NCBI GenBank assembly: GCA_029250825.1
Contig: JAQXEN010000044.1
Coordinates: forward strand, 62,001 to 126,000
Source: Porticoccaceae bacterium
GTDB lineage: Bacteria > Pseudomonadota > Gammaproteobacteria > Pseudomonadales > Porticoccaceae
Direction: 5' to 3'
Length of the DNA: 64,000 nucleotides
The translations under genes were made by a program, and so were the position numbers. Positions 25,467-34,623 of the stretch are shown here, piece by piece. Numbering within the stretch: position 1 is the stretch's first letter; each line of letters opens with the position of its first letter. Under the pieces are notes generated by a model. The model made no database searches and had not been told where the DNA came from. It saw only the letters and a list, made by a program, of their open reading frames with translations.

Positions 25467-25493
25467 AGATCGGCACTTAATTAGAAAGCTTTA
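25467..25493 (-). promoter_or_regulatory. Sigma-28 promoter of flaG
   Basis: Minus strand: TAAAGCTT-N11-GCCGATCT. The -35 matches 7 of 8 bases and the -10 six of 8, with exact spacing. It is the best of the sigma-28 candidates here. Confidence 0.75.
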
Positions 25494-25544
25494 ATATTAT
25501 TTTACTTTTTCCTCTACTTTTATATTTATCCCCACCATAGGTAG

Positions 25545-25574
25545 CTGTCAGCGGCTTTACCCTGAGGTTATACT
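25545..25574 (+). promoter_or_regulatory. Candidate sigma-70 promoter of the TRAP operon
   Basis: CTGTCA, an 18-base spacer and TATACT lie 36 bases before the dctQ GTG. The -10 is good and the -35 moderate. Confidence 0.4.
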
Positions 25575-25609
25575 GACCGCTATTTTCAAGCTGACAAGCT
25601 GGAGCCGTT

Positions 25610-26155
25610 GTGAAAATTGTGAGTTTAACGATCAGCGCCATTGACCGAGTCACCGATGTGATCGGCAGAATGGTCTCGTGGTTGACCCTAGCGATGGTGC
25701 TCGCAACTATGGTGGCTGTGGTGCTGCGCTACTACTTTGAGAGTGGGTCCATTGCACTGCAGGAGTCGATCACCTATCTGCACGGGCTGGTGTTTATGCT
25801 CGGTATTGCCTTTACACTGCAGCGTGGCGGCCATGTGCGGGTGGATATTTTTTATCGCGGCTTTTCTCCCTATCACAAAGCCCTGGTGGATCTGATTGGC
25901 GGATTGATATTTTTGTTGCCAGTGAGTTTGCTGATTTTAATTTTTTCCTGGGACTATGTGGCCGCCAGTTGGGCGATTGGCGAAACCTCAGAGGAGCGCA
26001 GTGGCATTGCCGGCATCTACTTGCTAAAAACCCTGTTGCTATTAATGCCGGCGACTCTGCTATTGCAGGGTGTGGCGGAAATTCTTAGAAATGGTTTGGT
26101 GTTGCTGGGAAAACCACTGCACACCGAGCCCGATCATATCGAGCCGCTAATCTGA
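25610..26155 (+). CDS. TRAP transporter small permease (DctQ family)
   Basis: This 181-residue inner-membrane protein has four hydrophobic helices and the DctQ pattern (VVLRYYFESGSIALQESITYLHG, core LQESITYLHG; then RGGHVRVDIFY). TRAP transporters take up organic acids by sodium symport. The sequence style is that of the mannitol/chloroaromatic-type subgroup, but the substrate cannot be read. It starts at GTG and its stop overlaps the next start by one base. No periplasmic binding-protein gene is adjacent, which is unusual. Confidence 0.9.
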   Translation: MKIVSLTISAIDRVTDVIGRMVSWLTLAMVLATMVAVVLRYYFESGSIALQESITYLHGLVFMLGIAFTLQRGGHVRVDIFYRGFSPYHKALVDLIGGLIFLLPVSLLILIFSWDYVAASWAIGETSEERSGIAGIYLLKTLLLLMPATLLLQGVAEILRNGLVLLGKPLHTEPDHIEPLI

Positions 26156-27519
26156 TGGTTGAATTTATTCCTCTGCTAATGTTTTTGGTTGTCTGCCTAG
26201 TATTGATGGCCGGCTATCCGGTGGCCCTGTCCCTTTCGGGCACCGCACTGCTCTTTGCTGTGGCGGGTTTTGCCGCGGGCACCTTTGATATGGCGTTTCT
26301 GCACGCATTGCCCAACCGCCTGTTTGGCACGATTAAAAATACCACGCTGATCGCGGTGCCGCTGTTCGTGTTTATGGGGGTGATGCTGGAGAAGTCGCGG
26401 CTGGCAGAAGATCTGCTCGAGAGTATGGCGGACCTATTTAAAGGCTTTCGCAGTGGTCTGGGAATATCTGTTGTGTTGGTTGGCGCACTGCTGGCGGCGA
26501 GCACTGGCATAGTGGGTGCCACGGTAGTAACGATGGGACTGATGTCGCTGCCAACGATGCTCAAGCGTGGTTACTCTTCATCTCAGGCCACCGGTATTAT
26601 CTGTGCCACCGGCACCCTAGGGCAGATCATTCCTCCATCTATTGCTCTGGTATTGCTCGGCGATATTCTCTCCAGTGCTTATCAGCAGGCACAGTTAAGC
26701 ATGGGCATCTTCACCCCCAAAGTGGTGTCGATTGGCGACCTGTTTGTGGGGGCGATTATTCCCGGTCTGATTCTGGTGCTGCTCTATTGCATCTACGTAA
26801 TTTTGTTTGTCCGGCCAGAAGCGCCGGCAGAGGGTGATGATGGGCCGCCGGTGCAGGGTCTGTCCCAGGCAATGCTCAATTTGCTACCGCCAGTGTTTTT
26901 AATTATCGCAGTGCTGGGGTCAATTCTATCTGGCGCGGCCACGCCTACCGAGGCGGCGGGTGTTGGTGCCTTTGGTGCCACCCTACTGGCACTATTTAAA
27001 GGTCAGCTGTCACTGCAGCGTTTGCGAGAGGTGGCCCAGAGCACCACCGAAGTGACATCAATGGTGTTTTTGATTTTGATCGGCGCAGCGATATTCTCAC
27101 TAGTATTTCGTGGCTTTGGTGGCGAAGAGCTGGTTGAACAGTTTTTGACCGGACTACCAGGAGGCCTGGTAGGCGCGACTATTCTAGTTATGCTGGTGAT
27201 CTTTTTACTTGGCTTTGTACTCGACTTTATTGAGATCACCTTTGTGGTGGTGCCGATTGTTGGGCCGGTGTTGCTGGCTATGGGATTAGATCCGGTGTGG
27301 CTGGGCATTATGATTGCGATCAACTTGCAGACTTCTTTTTTGACTCCGCCCTTTGGTTTTGCGCTGTTCTATCTGCGTGGCGTTGCCCCGGCGTCGGTGG
27401 AGACCGCAGATATGTATCGCGGCGTGATCCCCTTTATTGTTATTCAGCTACTCTTAATGCTGATGTTATCTATTTGGCCGGCACTGGCCACCTGGTTGCC
27501 AGGCTTAATTTATAATTAG
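26155..27519 (+). CDS. TRAP transporter large permease (DctM family)
   Basis: A 454-residue membrane protein with about 12 helices, the ion-coupled translocation subunit. Typical DctM motifs are visible: TIKNTTLIAVPLFVFMGVML, GIVGATVVTMGLMSLPTML, CATGTLGQIIPPSIALVLLG and NLQTSFLTPPFGFALFYLRG. It is co-transcribed with the small permease and probably with the thioesterase gene, whose upstream GTG overlaps its stop. The substrate-binding subunit must come from elsewhere in the genome. Confidence 0.94.
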   Translation: MVEFIPLLMFLVVCLVLMAGYPVALSLSGTALLFAVAGFAAGTFDMAFLHALPNRLFGTIKNTTLIAVPLFVFMGVMLEKSRLAEDLLESMADLFKGFRSGLGISVVLVGALLAASTGIVGATVVTMGLMSLPTMLKRGYSSSQATGIICATGTLGQIIPPSIALVLLGDILSSAYQQAQLSMGIFTPKVVSIGDLFVGAIIPGLILVLLYCIYVILFVRPEAPAEGDDGPPVQGLSQAMLNLLPPVFLIIAVLGSILSGAATPTEAAGVGAFGATLLALFKGQLSLQRLREVAQSTTEVTSMVFLILIGAAIFSLVFRGFGGEELVEQFLTGLPGGLVGATILVMLVIFLLGFVLDFIEITFVVVPIVGPVLLAMGLDPVWLGIMIAINLQTSFLTPPFGFALFYLRGVAPASVETADMYRGVIPFIVIQLLLMLMLSIWPALATWLPGLIYN

Positions 27520-27545
27520 TGGGAAATTCAAAGGACTCAATATTT

Positions 27546-27935
27546 ATGGAGACTCAGTTGCCAGCACCATCGGGAAAGCTTATCTCACAGACCATTGCCA
27601 TGCCGCGGGAGACCAATGCCAACGGTGATATTTTTGGTGGTTGGCTGCTTAGTCAAATGGATCTGGCCGGGGCTATATTGGCCGGCAGAATCGGTCGAGG
27701 GCGGGTTGCCACCGTTGCCATCAGTAGCATGTCGTTTCTCAATCCAGTACCGGTGGGGGCGGTAGTTGGCTGTTATGCCCAGACACTCTCTGTGGGCACC
27801 AGCTCAATTCGCATCCTTATCGAAGCCTGGATTGATAATGACAGTGAGGGGGAGCAGTGCAAAGTTACCGAGGGCGAGTTTGTCTTTGTTGCCATCGATG
27901 ACAGTGGTAAAACTCGGGAAGTACCCACAGCCTAA
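27546..27935 (+). CDS. Acyl-CoA thioesterase, YciA type
   Basis: A hotdog-fold thioesterase of 129 residues that hydrolyses acyl-CoA. The motif PRETNANGDIFGGWLLSQMD is the YciA signature; N and D of NANGDIFGG are in the active-site region. The ATG at 27546 with AAGGA upstream matches the family start, whereas a GTG at 27519 overlapping the dctM stop would add nine residues. The gene is last in the TRAP transcript, which may be chance rather than function. Confidence 0.9.
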   Translation: METQLPAPSGKLISQTIAMPRETNANGDIFGGWLLSQMDLAGAILAGRIGRGRVATVAISSMSFLNPVPVGAVVGCYAQTLSVGTSSIRILIEAWIDNDSEGEQCKVTEGEFVFVAIDDSGKTREVPTA

Positions 27936-27996
27936 TAGAAGGTGCCTACAGCCTATAAAGAGGTGCCTAATTTTTATAATTCGGCAGAAAGCTCTT

Positions 27997-28956
27997 CTAA
28001 AATCTCAGCGATCCAAAGATTTCCTCACGCAGGGCTGGCGCTTCATTGACCAGATGATGGCCAGCGCCAGCAATGATCTGCAGGCGCATATTGGGGAATT
28101 TACGCTCCAGCAATTGCATATTATGCTGCCAGTCCAGAGTGCTGTCCTGATCTCCCTGAATCACATTAATAGCAAATTCGTTTTCCGCGCAGCGTCCAAT
28201 TTCCACCACCCATTCTGCCATCGCCGCAACCCAGGCTGCCGGTAGTCGATGGGGCTGAAACGGGTCCATATAACGAATAAAGTCTAAGAACTCGGTATCT
28301 TGGGAGTTCTTCCGAAACACTCTTTTCATGGTTCGCCGAAACGGCCGGGTCAATTTAAACAGCCAGCGATCAAGCTTCCAAGATATCGGCTGCACCAGCG
28401 GCGCGAGCAAATTCAGGCTGGCAAAGGGGTAGTCGCCACTGTCACCCTGCTGCAAAAGCTGCTTGAGTAGAATGCCGCCGCCGGTGCTCTGGCCAATGCC
28501 ATGCAATGGGCCGGGGCAGAGATTCTCCGTGGCGGTAAGTACTTCATTGAGCTGTTCAATATACTCATCAAAACTCTCTATTGAAGCGGCTGCGCCGCTG
28601 GAGAGGCCGTGGCCAATCAAATCAAAACAGACCACTGCGAACTGACGATCCAGCAGCTGGCGAATCAGATGTCCATAGAGCCCGGTGTGATCCAGATAGC
28701 CATGCACTATCAGGGCAGTAGCAGTGGCATTTTCTGGTTTCCAGAGCATCAGGTGGCTCTGGCGATCACAGTTAATAAGCTTACCGGCGAGGAGCTGGAC
28801 TGTATCGCTTGGCTCTGGCAGCTGGTAAAAATCCAGATAGTTTTCTAGGATAGGGTTTGATCTTGAATCGGCTATAGCTCCGGGGCCAAACTCTGGGAGT
28901 GTTTGAGCCAGGCTTCTAATCTGTTGTTGGGCAAGACTTAAATCTGTCTGCTGCAT
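27997..28956 (-). CDS. Alpha/beta hydrolase, monoacylglycerol-lipase-like
   Basis: The 319-residue protein is a serine hydrolase of the Hydrolase_4 group. The nucleophile elbow is GIGQSTGGG, the oxyanion region VHGYLDHTGLYGHL, the acid DQDSTLDW and the histidine GAGHHLVNE near the C-terminus. No signal peptide is seen, so it should be cytoplasmic. Its substrate is not clear; lysophospholipase or monoacylglycerol lipase activity is possible. It converges with the thioesterase gene and appears to be transcribed alone. Confidence 0.88.
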   Translation of the reverse strand: MQQTDLSLAQQQIRSLAQTLPEFGPGAIADSRSNPILENYLDFYQLPEPSDTVQLLAGKLINCDRQSHLMLWKPENATATALIVHGYLDHTGLYGHLIRQLLDRQFAVVCFDLIGHGLSSGAAASIESFDEYIEQLNEVLTATENLCPGPLHGIGQSTGGGILLKQLLQQGDSGDYPFASLNLLAPLVQPISWKLDRWLFKLTRPFRRTMKRVFRKNSQDTEFLDFIRYMDPFQPHRLPAAWVAAMAEWVVEIGRCAENEFAINVIQGDQDSTLDWQHNMQLLERKFPNMRLQIIAGAGHHLVNEAPALREEIFGSLRF

Positions 28957-29083
28957 GGGCTTACTCGCAGGTTAATGGTCAGCTATTTACGTGGTTTTGT
29001 TGGGCCATCTTGTCACAGTCTTGTCGCGGTAGCGATGAATTACAAAATGCTTGAGATCCCCTCGCCCAGGTTAATTCGCGCTT

Positions 29084-29117
29084 AAAAAAAAGCCCCACAG
29101 TTTCCTGTAGGGCTTTC
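29084..29117 (-). terminator. Terminator of the exbD-like gene
   Basis: Arms AAAGCCC and GGGCTTT with further ACAG/CTGT pairing around a TTTC loop; a run of T follows on the minus strand. It lies about 20 bases after the exbD-like stop. Confidence 0.85.
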
Positions 29118-29136
29118 GATTGCGCTGCTTGTGCTG

Positions 29137-29544
29137 CTATTCGTCTGTGGACAGTGATACGTCGTAGACGCCAGCTTCCCGCGCTTGGTCAGAGATCAGT
29201 GCAAACATCTCTGTTTTAGATTTGGGATGAGCACTTACAATTACCTTGGCTTCTGGTTTCTCTGCGTGCATGCGCTCTACGTTTGCTCGAACAGCGCGCA
29301 CATCAATGCGGCGTCCTTCAAAGGTGAGCTCATTGCTTTCAGAAACCCGAAACACAATATTAGTGTTTTCAGTCTCTGGTGGCGGCTCGTCAGAGGTCGG
29401 CGGACGATTGACGTCCAAACCGGATTCATTGACGAACGAGGCCGTTACGATAAAGAAGATAAGCATGATAAATACAACGTCAAGCATCGGCGTCATATCA
29501 ATTGCTGACTCATCCTCTTCCTTGCGTCTTCTTCCTAGACCCAT
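29137..29544 (-). CDS. Biopolymer transport protein ExbD/TolR family
   Basis: At 135 residues this energiser subunit has one membrane helix after a charged N-terminus: MTPMLDVVFIMLIFFIVTAS, with the key proton-path aspartate in PMLDVVF. The periplasmic part ends like ExbD2 proteins of marine gammaproteobacteria. ExbD works with ExbB and TonB to energise outer-membrane receptors such as the one at 52 kb. Here it stands alone: no exbB or tonB is adjacent and a terminator follows, so partners must be encoded elsewhere. Confidence 0.9.
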   Translation of the reverse strand: MGLGRRRKEEDESAIDMTPMLDVVFIMLIFFIVTASFVNESGLDVNRPPTSDEPPPETENTNIVFRVSESNELTFEGRRIDVRAVRANVERMHAEKPEAKVIVSAHPKSKTEMFALISDQAREAGVYDVSLSTDE

Positions 29545-29739
29545 CTAATGTAACCCTTCTAAGATTTTCTGATATTAATTGAGACGCGCATTCTACTGAA
29601 TTCTGTCAGAATTGCTAGCGCCACTACCCCTGCGTGTCAAAGCCGTTTACTCTACTCCTAACAAGCACCCTAAGTTTGCCAGAAATAAGGCAATTTAGGA
29701 AAACATCATTGCAATCATTGCCGAATAATTGGGAAATAA

Positions 29740-30546
29740 ATGCCTGAATTACCCGAAGTAGAGACTACCCTTCGTGGGGTAGGTCCGCATATTGTAGGTC
29801 AACTTATTGACAATCTTACGATTCACAATGGTTCTTTGCGCTGGCCCGTGACCCAGGGCATCTCTGAGATCACTCGGGGACAGAGGGTTGTGGCTATTGC
29901 TCGCCGGGCCAAATACCTGTTGGTGGAGCTTGAGCGCGGGACCATGATGATCCATCTGGGCATGAGCGGCAGCCTGCGAGTGGTGGATCGCGCCGCGCCA
30001 CGGCGCAAGCATGACCATATTGAAATGCTGATGGGCAATGGCGCATGTCTGCGCTATCACGACCCCCGTCGCTTTGGTGCCTGGCTCTGGTCCGACAGCG
30101 GTTATCCGCAGCTAGATCATCTGGGGCCGGAACCACTGACCGATGAATTTACCGGTCAGCGCCTATATGAACTATCTCGAAAGCGCAAAATGGCGGTCAA
30201 GCCTTTTATTATGGATAACCGCATGGTGGTTGGAGTGGGCAATATCTATGCCTCTGAGGCTCTATTTCGCGGCGGTATTCGGCCTGACAGAAGTGCGGGG
30301 CGCGTGTCCCTGAAGCGCTATGAGGAGTTGGCGGACCATATTAAGGAGGTGTTAGCCAGCGCCATCACCCAGGGGGGCACCACATTACGGGACTTTGTAA
30401 ACGGTAACGGCGAGCCGGGATACTTTCAACAGACTTTAGCGGTCTATGGTCGCGGCGGTCAGCCCTGTGTTAGCTGCGCCAAAACCTTAAAAGATATTCG
30501 TCTGGGGCAGCGCAGCTCAGTGTTCTGTCCGGCCTGTCAGCGCTGA
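29740..30546 (+). CDS. mutM: Formamidopyrimidine-DNA glycosylase MutM (Fpg)
   Basis: A base-excision repair enzyme that removes 8-oxoguanine and cuts the abasic site. The catalytic N-terminal proline and glutamate are present in MPELPEVETTLRG. The helix-two-turn-helix (MDNRMVVGVGNIYASEALF) and the C-terminal zinc finger CVSC...CPAC are intact. The length of 268 residues is standard. It is followed, on the opposite strand, by coaD, the usual neighbour of mutM in gammaproteobacteria. Confidence 0.97.
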   Translation: MPELPEVETTLRGVGPHIVGQLIDNLTIHNGSLRWPVTQGISEITRGQRVVAIARRAKYLLVELERGTMMIHLGMSGSLRVVDRAAPRRKHDHIEMLMGNGACLRYHDPRRFGAWLWSDSGYPQLDHLGPEPLTDEFTGQRLYELSRKRKMAVKPFIMDNRMVVGVGNIYASEALFRGGIRPDRSAGRVSLKRYEELADHIKEVLASAITQGGTTLRDFVNGNGEPGYFQQTLAVYGRGGQPCVSCAKTLKDIRLGQRSSVFCPACQR

Positions 30547-30588
30547 GTAAGAAATTGTCAGCGGCTTAGGTCTTGGTGGGAGCTTTTA

Positions 30589-31107
<519 letters not shown>

Positions 31108-31129
31108 TTACTTAAATATAGTCGCCAGC

Positions 31130-31690
31130 TCAAATGCGCGAGTAAAGCAGATAATTTACCCCGCCAGCGGCTTTGCTTCTTTCAATGCGCCAGTTCGGTG
31201 GTGGCGCGAAACTATTGTGCCGCGCTGAGAGCTCACAGTAAATCAAACTGTCGGCGGTCAGCCAGTGATTGTCTTCCAGTAGGGCGCAGGTTTCGGTGAG
31301 CAGATTGAGATCGAATGGTGGGTCCACGAAGACAATATCAAACGGCTTGTCTGGGCTGTTGCGCAGGTAGGCTACGGTATCTGTGCGCCGCAGGGTTAAC
31401 TCTGCGGCTGCTAAAAGCGCTTTATTCTCGGTTAATGCGGCTAGCGCTTTGGGACTCTGTTCAAGGGCTAAGCAGTCTGCGGCACCTCGCGATAGAGCTT
31501 CAAAACAGAGCGCGCCGGAGCCGCTAAACAGATCCAGACAATTTGCTCCGACTATATTCGGGGCCAGCCAATTAAACAGGGTTTCGCGAATACGATCACC
31601 GGTGGGTCGCAGACCGTCTACACTGGGAAAGGTCAGCACGCGGCTGCGCCATTTGCCAGCGATAATGCGAACCCGTTGTCTGACAGTCAA
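31130..31690 (-). CDS. rsmD: 16S rRNA (guanine966-N2)-methyltransferase RsmD
   Basis: RsmD methylates G966 of 16S rRNA. Visible motifs are RIIAGKWRSRVL, GLRPTGDRIRETLFNWL, the SAM-binding LDLFSGSGALCFEALSRGA and the catalytic FVDPPFDL. I place the start at a TTG at 31690 because AAGGAG lies six bases before it and the protein then begins MTVRQRVRII, like its relatives. A GTG at 31720 would add ten residues unlike the family. It is divergent from ftsY. Confidence 0.93.
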   Translation of the reverse strand: MTVRQRVRIIAGKWRSRVLTFPSVDGLRPTGDRIRETLFNWLAPNIVGANCLDLFSGSGALCFEALSRGAADCLALEQSPKALAALTENKALLAAAELTLRRTDTVAYLRNSPDKPFDIVFVDPPFDLNLLTETCALLEDNHWLTADSLIYCELSARHNSFAPPPNWRIERSKAAGGVNYLLYSRI

Positions 31691-31781
31691 AAGCCACTCC
31701 TTTTGGTGACATTTAATCACCCTAAATCAATTGAGATGGTAGGATACACCAGAATATAACCACAGTTAGAAATGAACCTAC

Positions 31782-32861
31782 ATGGATGCTAATTCAACTC
31801 AGCCCTCAGAGCCGGAAAAGAAGAAACGCAGCTTTCTCGATCGCTTTAAGCGAGACAGGGCTGAGTCCTCTAACTCTTCTACAGTTTCGCCCTCTGATTC
31901 CGTTGCCCTCGACTCCTCTTCAGTAGATGAGACTGCTCCAGTAAAGTCAGGCGGTCTGCTCGGCAAAATGCAGCGTGCGCTGTCGCGAACCAGCCGCGGC
32001 CTCGGCGATCTTTTCCTCGGTAGCAAAGTTATCGATGACGAGCTTTTTGAAGAATTGGAAACACTGCTATTGATGGCCGATGTGGGTGTCGAGGCAACCT
32101 CTCAAATTATTGCCCAGCTCACCGAGCGCTCCAATAGAGCCATACTTAAAGATGGCCCGGCACTGCAGGACGCTCTGCGCGAAATTTTGATTGCCAGACT
32201 GGCACCCTGTGAGCAGCCCCTTCTTACAGAGAATGGCGAGGGGCCCTTTGTAATGTTAGTGGTCGGTGTTAACGGTGTTGGCAAAACCACTACCATTGGC
32301 AAGCTGGCGCGACAGTTGCAACAGCAGGGTAAGTCGGTGATGTTGGCGGCAGGAGATACCTTTAGAGCCGCGGCGGTAGAGCAGCTTCAGGTCTGGGGTG
32401 AGCGCAATCAGATTCCAGTCGTGGCCCAGCATATGGGTGCTGACAGTGCCTCGGTGGTATTCGATGCCATTGAGTCCGCGAGAGCCAAAAATATTGATGT
32501 GATTATTGCTGACACCGCTGGCCGTCTACACAACAAAAGCAATTTGATGGAAGAGTTGAAAAAAGTCCGCAGAGTGGCTGCCAAGTTAGATGCCGCCGCA
32601 CCCCATGAGGTGCTACTGGTGTTGGATGCTGGCACCGGCCAGAACGCCGTGGCCCAGATGAGCGAATTTCAGGCCACCGCAGGGGTAACCGGCATTGTCT
32701 TAACGAAACTCGATGGCACCGCCAAAGGGGGAGTGATCTTTGCTCTGGCAGAAAAATTTGCTGTGCCGATTCGCTACTTAGGCGTGGGTGAAGGGGCGGA
32801 CGATCTGCAGCCCTTTAAGGCGGAGCAGTTCGTTTCGGCGCTGCTGGGTTCGGGGGAATAA
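31782..32861 (+). CDS. ftsY: Signal recognition particle receptor FtsY
   Basis: FtsY is the membrane receptor that takes SRP-ribosome complexes to the translocon. The N-terminal 60 residues form the acidic A domain. The NG domain follows, with the P-loop GVNGVGKTT at 162-170, DTFRAAAVEQL, DTAGR at 244-248 and TKLDGTAKGG. Length is 359 residues. It opens the conserved ftsY-ftsE-ftsX-rpoH block; ftsE starts one base after its stop. Confidence 0.97.
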   Translation: MDANSTQPSEPEKKKRSFLDRFKRDRAESSNSSTVSPSDSVALDSSSVDETAPVKSGGLLGKMQRALSRTSRGLGDLFLGSKVIDDELFEELETLLLMADVGVEATSQIIAQLTERSNRAILKDGPALQDALREILIARLAPCEQPLLTENGEGPFVMLVVGVNGVGKTTTIGKLARQLQQQGKSVMLAAGDTFRAAAVEQLQVWGERNQIPVVAQHMGADSASVVFDAIESARAKNIDVIIADTAGRLHNKSNLMEELKKVRRVAAKLDAAAPHEVLLVLDAGTGQNAVAQMSEFQATAGVTGIVLTKLDGTAKGGVIFALAEKFAVPIRYLGVGEGADDLQPFKAEQFVSALLGSGE

Positions 32862-32862
32862 T

Positions 32863-33546
32863 ATGTCGATGATCCGTTTTGATAATCTCAGCAAGCGCTA
32901 CGAGAGTGGTTATGAGGCATTGCGCAGCGTGAGTTTTGAAATGGATGCCGGCGAGATGGCTTTTCTAACCGGCCACTCCGGTGCTGGTAAAAGCACCCTG
33001 TTAAAACTGTTGATGCTTATCGAGCGGCCCACCTCGGGAAATTTGCTGATTAATGGTAAGAACCTAAACCGTCTGCCTCACTCCAAAGTTCCCTTTTACC
33101 GCCGCCAAGTGGGGGTGGTATTTCAAAATCACCAGCTGCTATTTGATCGCTCGGTATATGACAATGTCGCCTTGCCGCTGCAGGTGGCCGGTTATTCCCA
33201 TGGTGATATTGGCCGCCGAGTGCGCGCGGCTCTAAACAGTGTTGGCTTGCTCGACAGAGAGAAACATAATCCCATCGCCCTGTCTGGGGGTGAGCAGCAG
33301 CGGGTTGGTATTGCACGCGCCGTTGTCCACAAGCCAAAAATTCTTCTCGCCGATGAGCCTACGGGTAACCTAGATCCACAGCTCTCCACTGAAATTATGG
33401 CGCTATTTAAACGCTTTCAGGATGTCGGCGTCACCGTGCTGGTGGCCAGTCACGATATCAATCTGATCAATCGTATGAATATGCGCATTATGCGACTCAA
33501 TCAGGGCGAGATGGAGCAGGACGGGATCAGTTATGGCGGCTACTAA
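32863..33546 (+). CDS. ftsE: Cell division ABC transporter ATPase FtsE
   Basis: FtsE is the ATPase that, with FtsX, controls periplasmic amidase activation at the septum. Walker A is GHSGAGKST at 37-45, the ABC signature LSGGEQQR at about 140-147 and Walker B ILLADEP at 160-166. The ATG at 32863 gives 227 residues; a longer frame from 32788 runs inside ftsY and is rejected. ftsX overlaps its end by 14 bases. Confidence 0.96.
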   Translation: MSMIRFDNLSKRYESGYEALRSVSFEMDAGEMAFLTGHSGAGKSTLLKLLMLIERPTSGNLLINGKNLNRLPHSKVPFYRRQVGVVFQNHQLLFDRSVYDNVALPLQVAGYSHGDIGRRVRAALNSVGLLDREKHNPIALSGGEQQRVGIARAVVHKPKILLADEPTGNLDPQLSTEIMALFKRFQDVGVTVLVASHDINLINRMNMRIMRLNQGEMEQDGISYGGY

Positions 33547-34513
33547 TAGCAAATCACGGAACAGCGCTCAGCGCGGTGCGCGGGGCCACGTGCTAAGCCG
33601 TCTCGACCGTTGGCGCAGCTATCGAGATCACCATCGCTCGACACTGACCTCAAGTGCCACAAAAATACTCCGCGAACCGCTACAGTCACTGCTGACAATT
33701 CTGGTGATAGCTATCGCCCTGACCCTGCCTGCCGCACTCTACCTCGGAGTGGAAAATATCCGCCAGTTGAGCGGCGGTGTGGATGCCTCGGCCCAGATCA
33801 GTGTATTTGTCAAAAAAGGTGCCCGTGAATCGGCCCTCGACGCGCTGAGTGAAACGCTCGAGGGACTCTCTGGTGTCGCCTCCGTACGCTATATTTCTGC
33901 TCAGGCTGCAGTGGATGAATTTGAAGCGCTGTCGGGTTTTGGTTCGGCACTACAATATTTGGATGAAAATCCGCTTCCGGATTCATTTCTTGTTCAGCCG
34001 CTGCTGGTCAGTAACGCCGAGCGCTTGGTGACGGATATCCGCCAGTTGAACTTAGTGGACGATGTGCAGTTGGATCTGGAGTGGCTGCAGCGCCTAGATG
34101 CACTCTTGGATATGGGCCGAAAATTGGTTCTTGCTCTGGGAGCGGCTCTGGGCCTCGGGGTAATCTTGGTGGTGGGCAATACTATCCGTCTGGCGATTCA
34201 GAGTCGCCGGGATGAGATCACCGTGGTTAAGCTGGTCGGAGGCACCGATGCCTATGTGCGCAGACCCTTTTTATACAGCGGATTTCTGTTCGGTATATTC
34301 GGCGCTCTGGTGGCTGCGATCCTGTTGACCACATTGGGATTTTGGCTTGCCGGGCCGGTAGATAAGCTGGCGTTGTTATATCGGAGCCAGTTCAGTATTA
34401 CCGGATTGGGGCTTGGCGGCGTTGTCACTCTTTTGCTGATTGGCGGCACGGTTGGCCTAATTGGCGCCTGGCTAGCGGTTGGCCAACATTTGCGCAAGAT
34501 CAAACCACGCTGA
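33533..34513 (+). CDS. ftsX: Cell division ABC transporter permease FtsX
   Basis: The 326-residue membrane partner of FtsE. It has a basic cytoplasmic N-terminus, a first helix (LLTILVIAIALTLPAALYLG), a periplasmic domain with ISVFVKKGAR and SGVASVRYIS, and three further helices at the C-terminus. The periplasmic loop normally binds EnvC-type activators. The start lies within the 3' end of ftsE, giving translational coupling. Confidence 0.96.
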   Translation: MAATNSKSRNSAQRGARGHVLSRLDRWRSYRDHHRSTLTSSATKILREPLQSLLTILVIAIALTLPAALYLGVENIRQLSGGVDASAQISVFVKKGARESALDALSETLEGLSGVASVRYISAQAAVDEFEALSGFGSALQYLDENPLPDSFLVQPLLVSNAERLVTDIRQLNLVDDVQLDLEWLQRLDALLDMGRKLVLALGAALGLGVILVVGNTIRLAIQSRRDEITVVKLVGGTDAYVRRPFLYSGFLFGIFGALVAAILLTTLGFWLAGPVDKLALLYRSQFSITGLGLGGVVTLLLIGGTVGLIGAWLAVGQHLRKIKPR

Positions 34514-34623
34514 AAAACCTCCAAATAAGGTCTAGACTGCTCTCTACTAGTTGCTTTTAAAGCCTATGAACGAGCAAATAAAAAATGCTAGAATATCCGA
34601 CCCACGAAGAGAAAGAGTCAGTT

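Noticed and set aside
27900-27980. Short duplication (AGGTGCCTA / CAGCCTA) after the thioesterase stop
   Set aside because: Two imperfect copies of about 20 bases between convergent genes; no sign of function or mobility.
34514-34623. RNA thermometer before rpoH
   Set aside because: The leader is short and AT-rich and I could not draw a stem that clearly hides the ribosome site.
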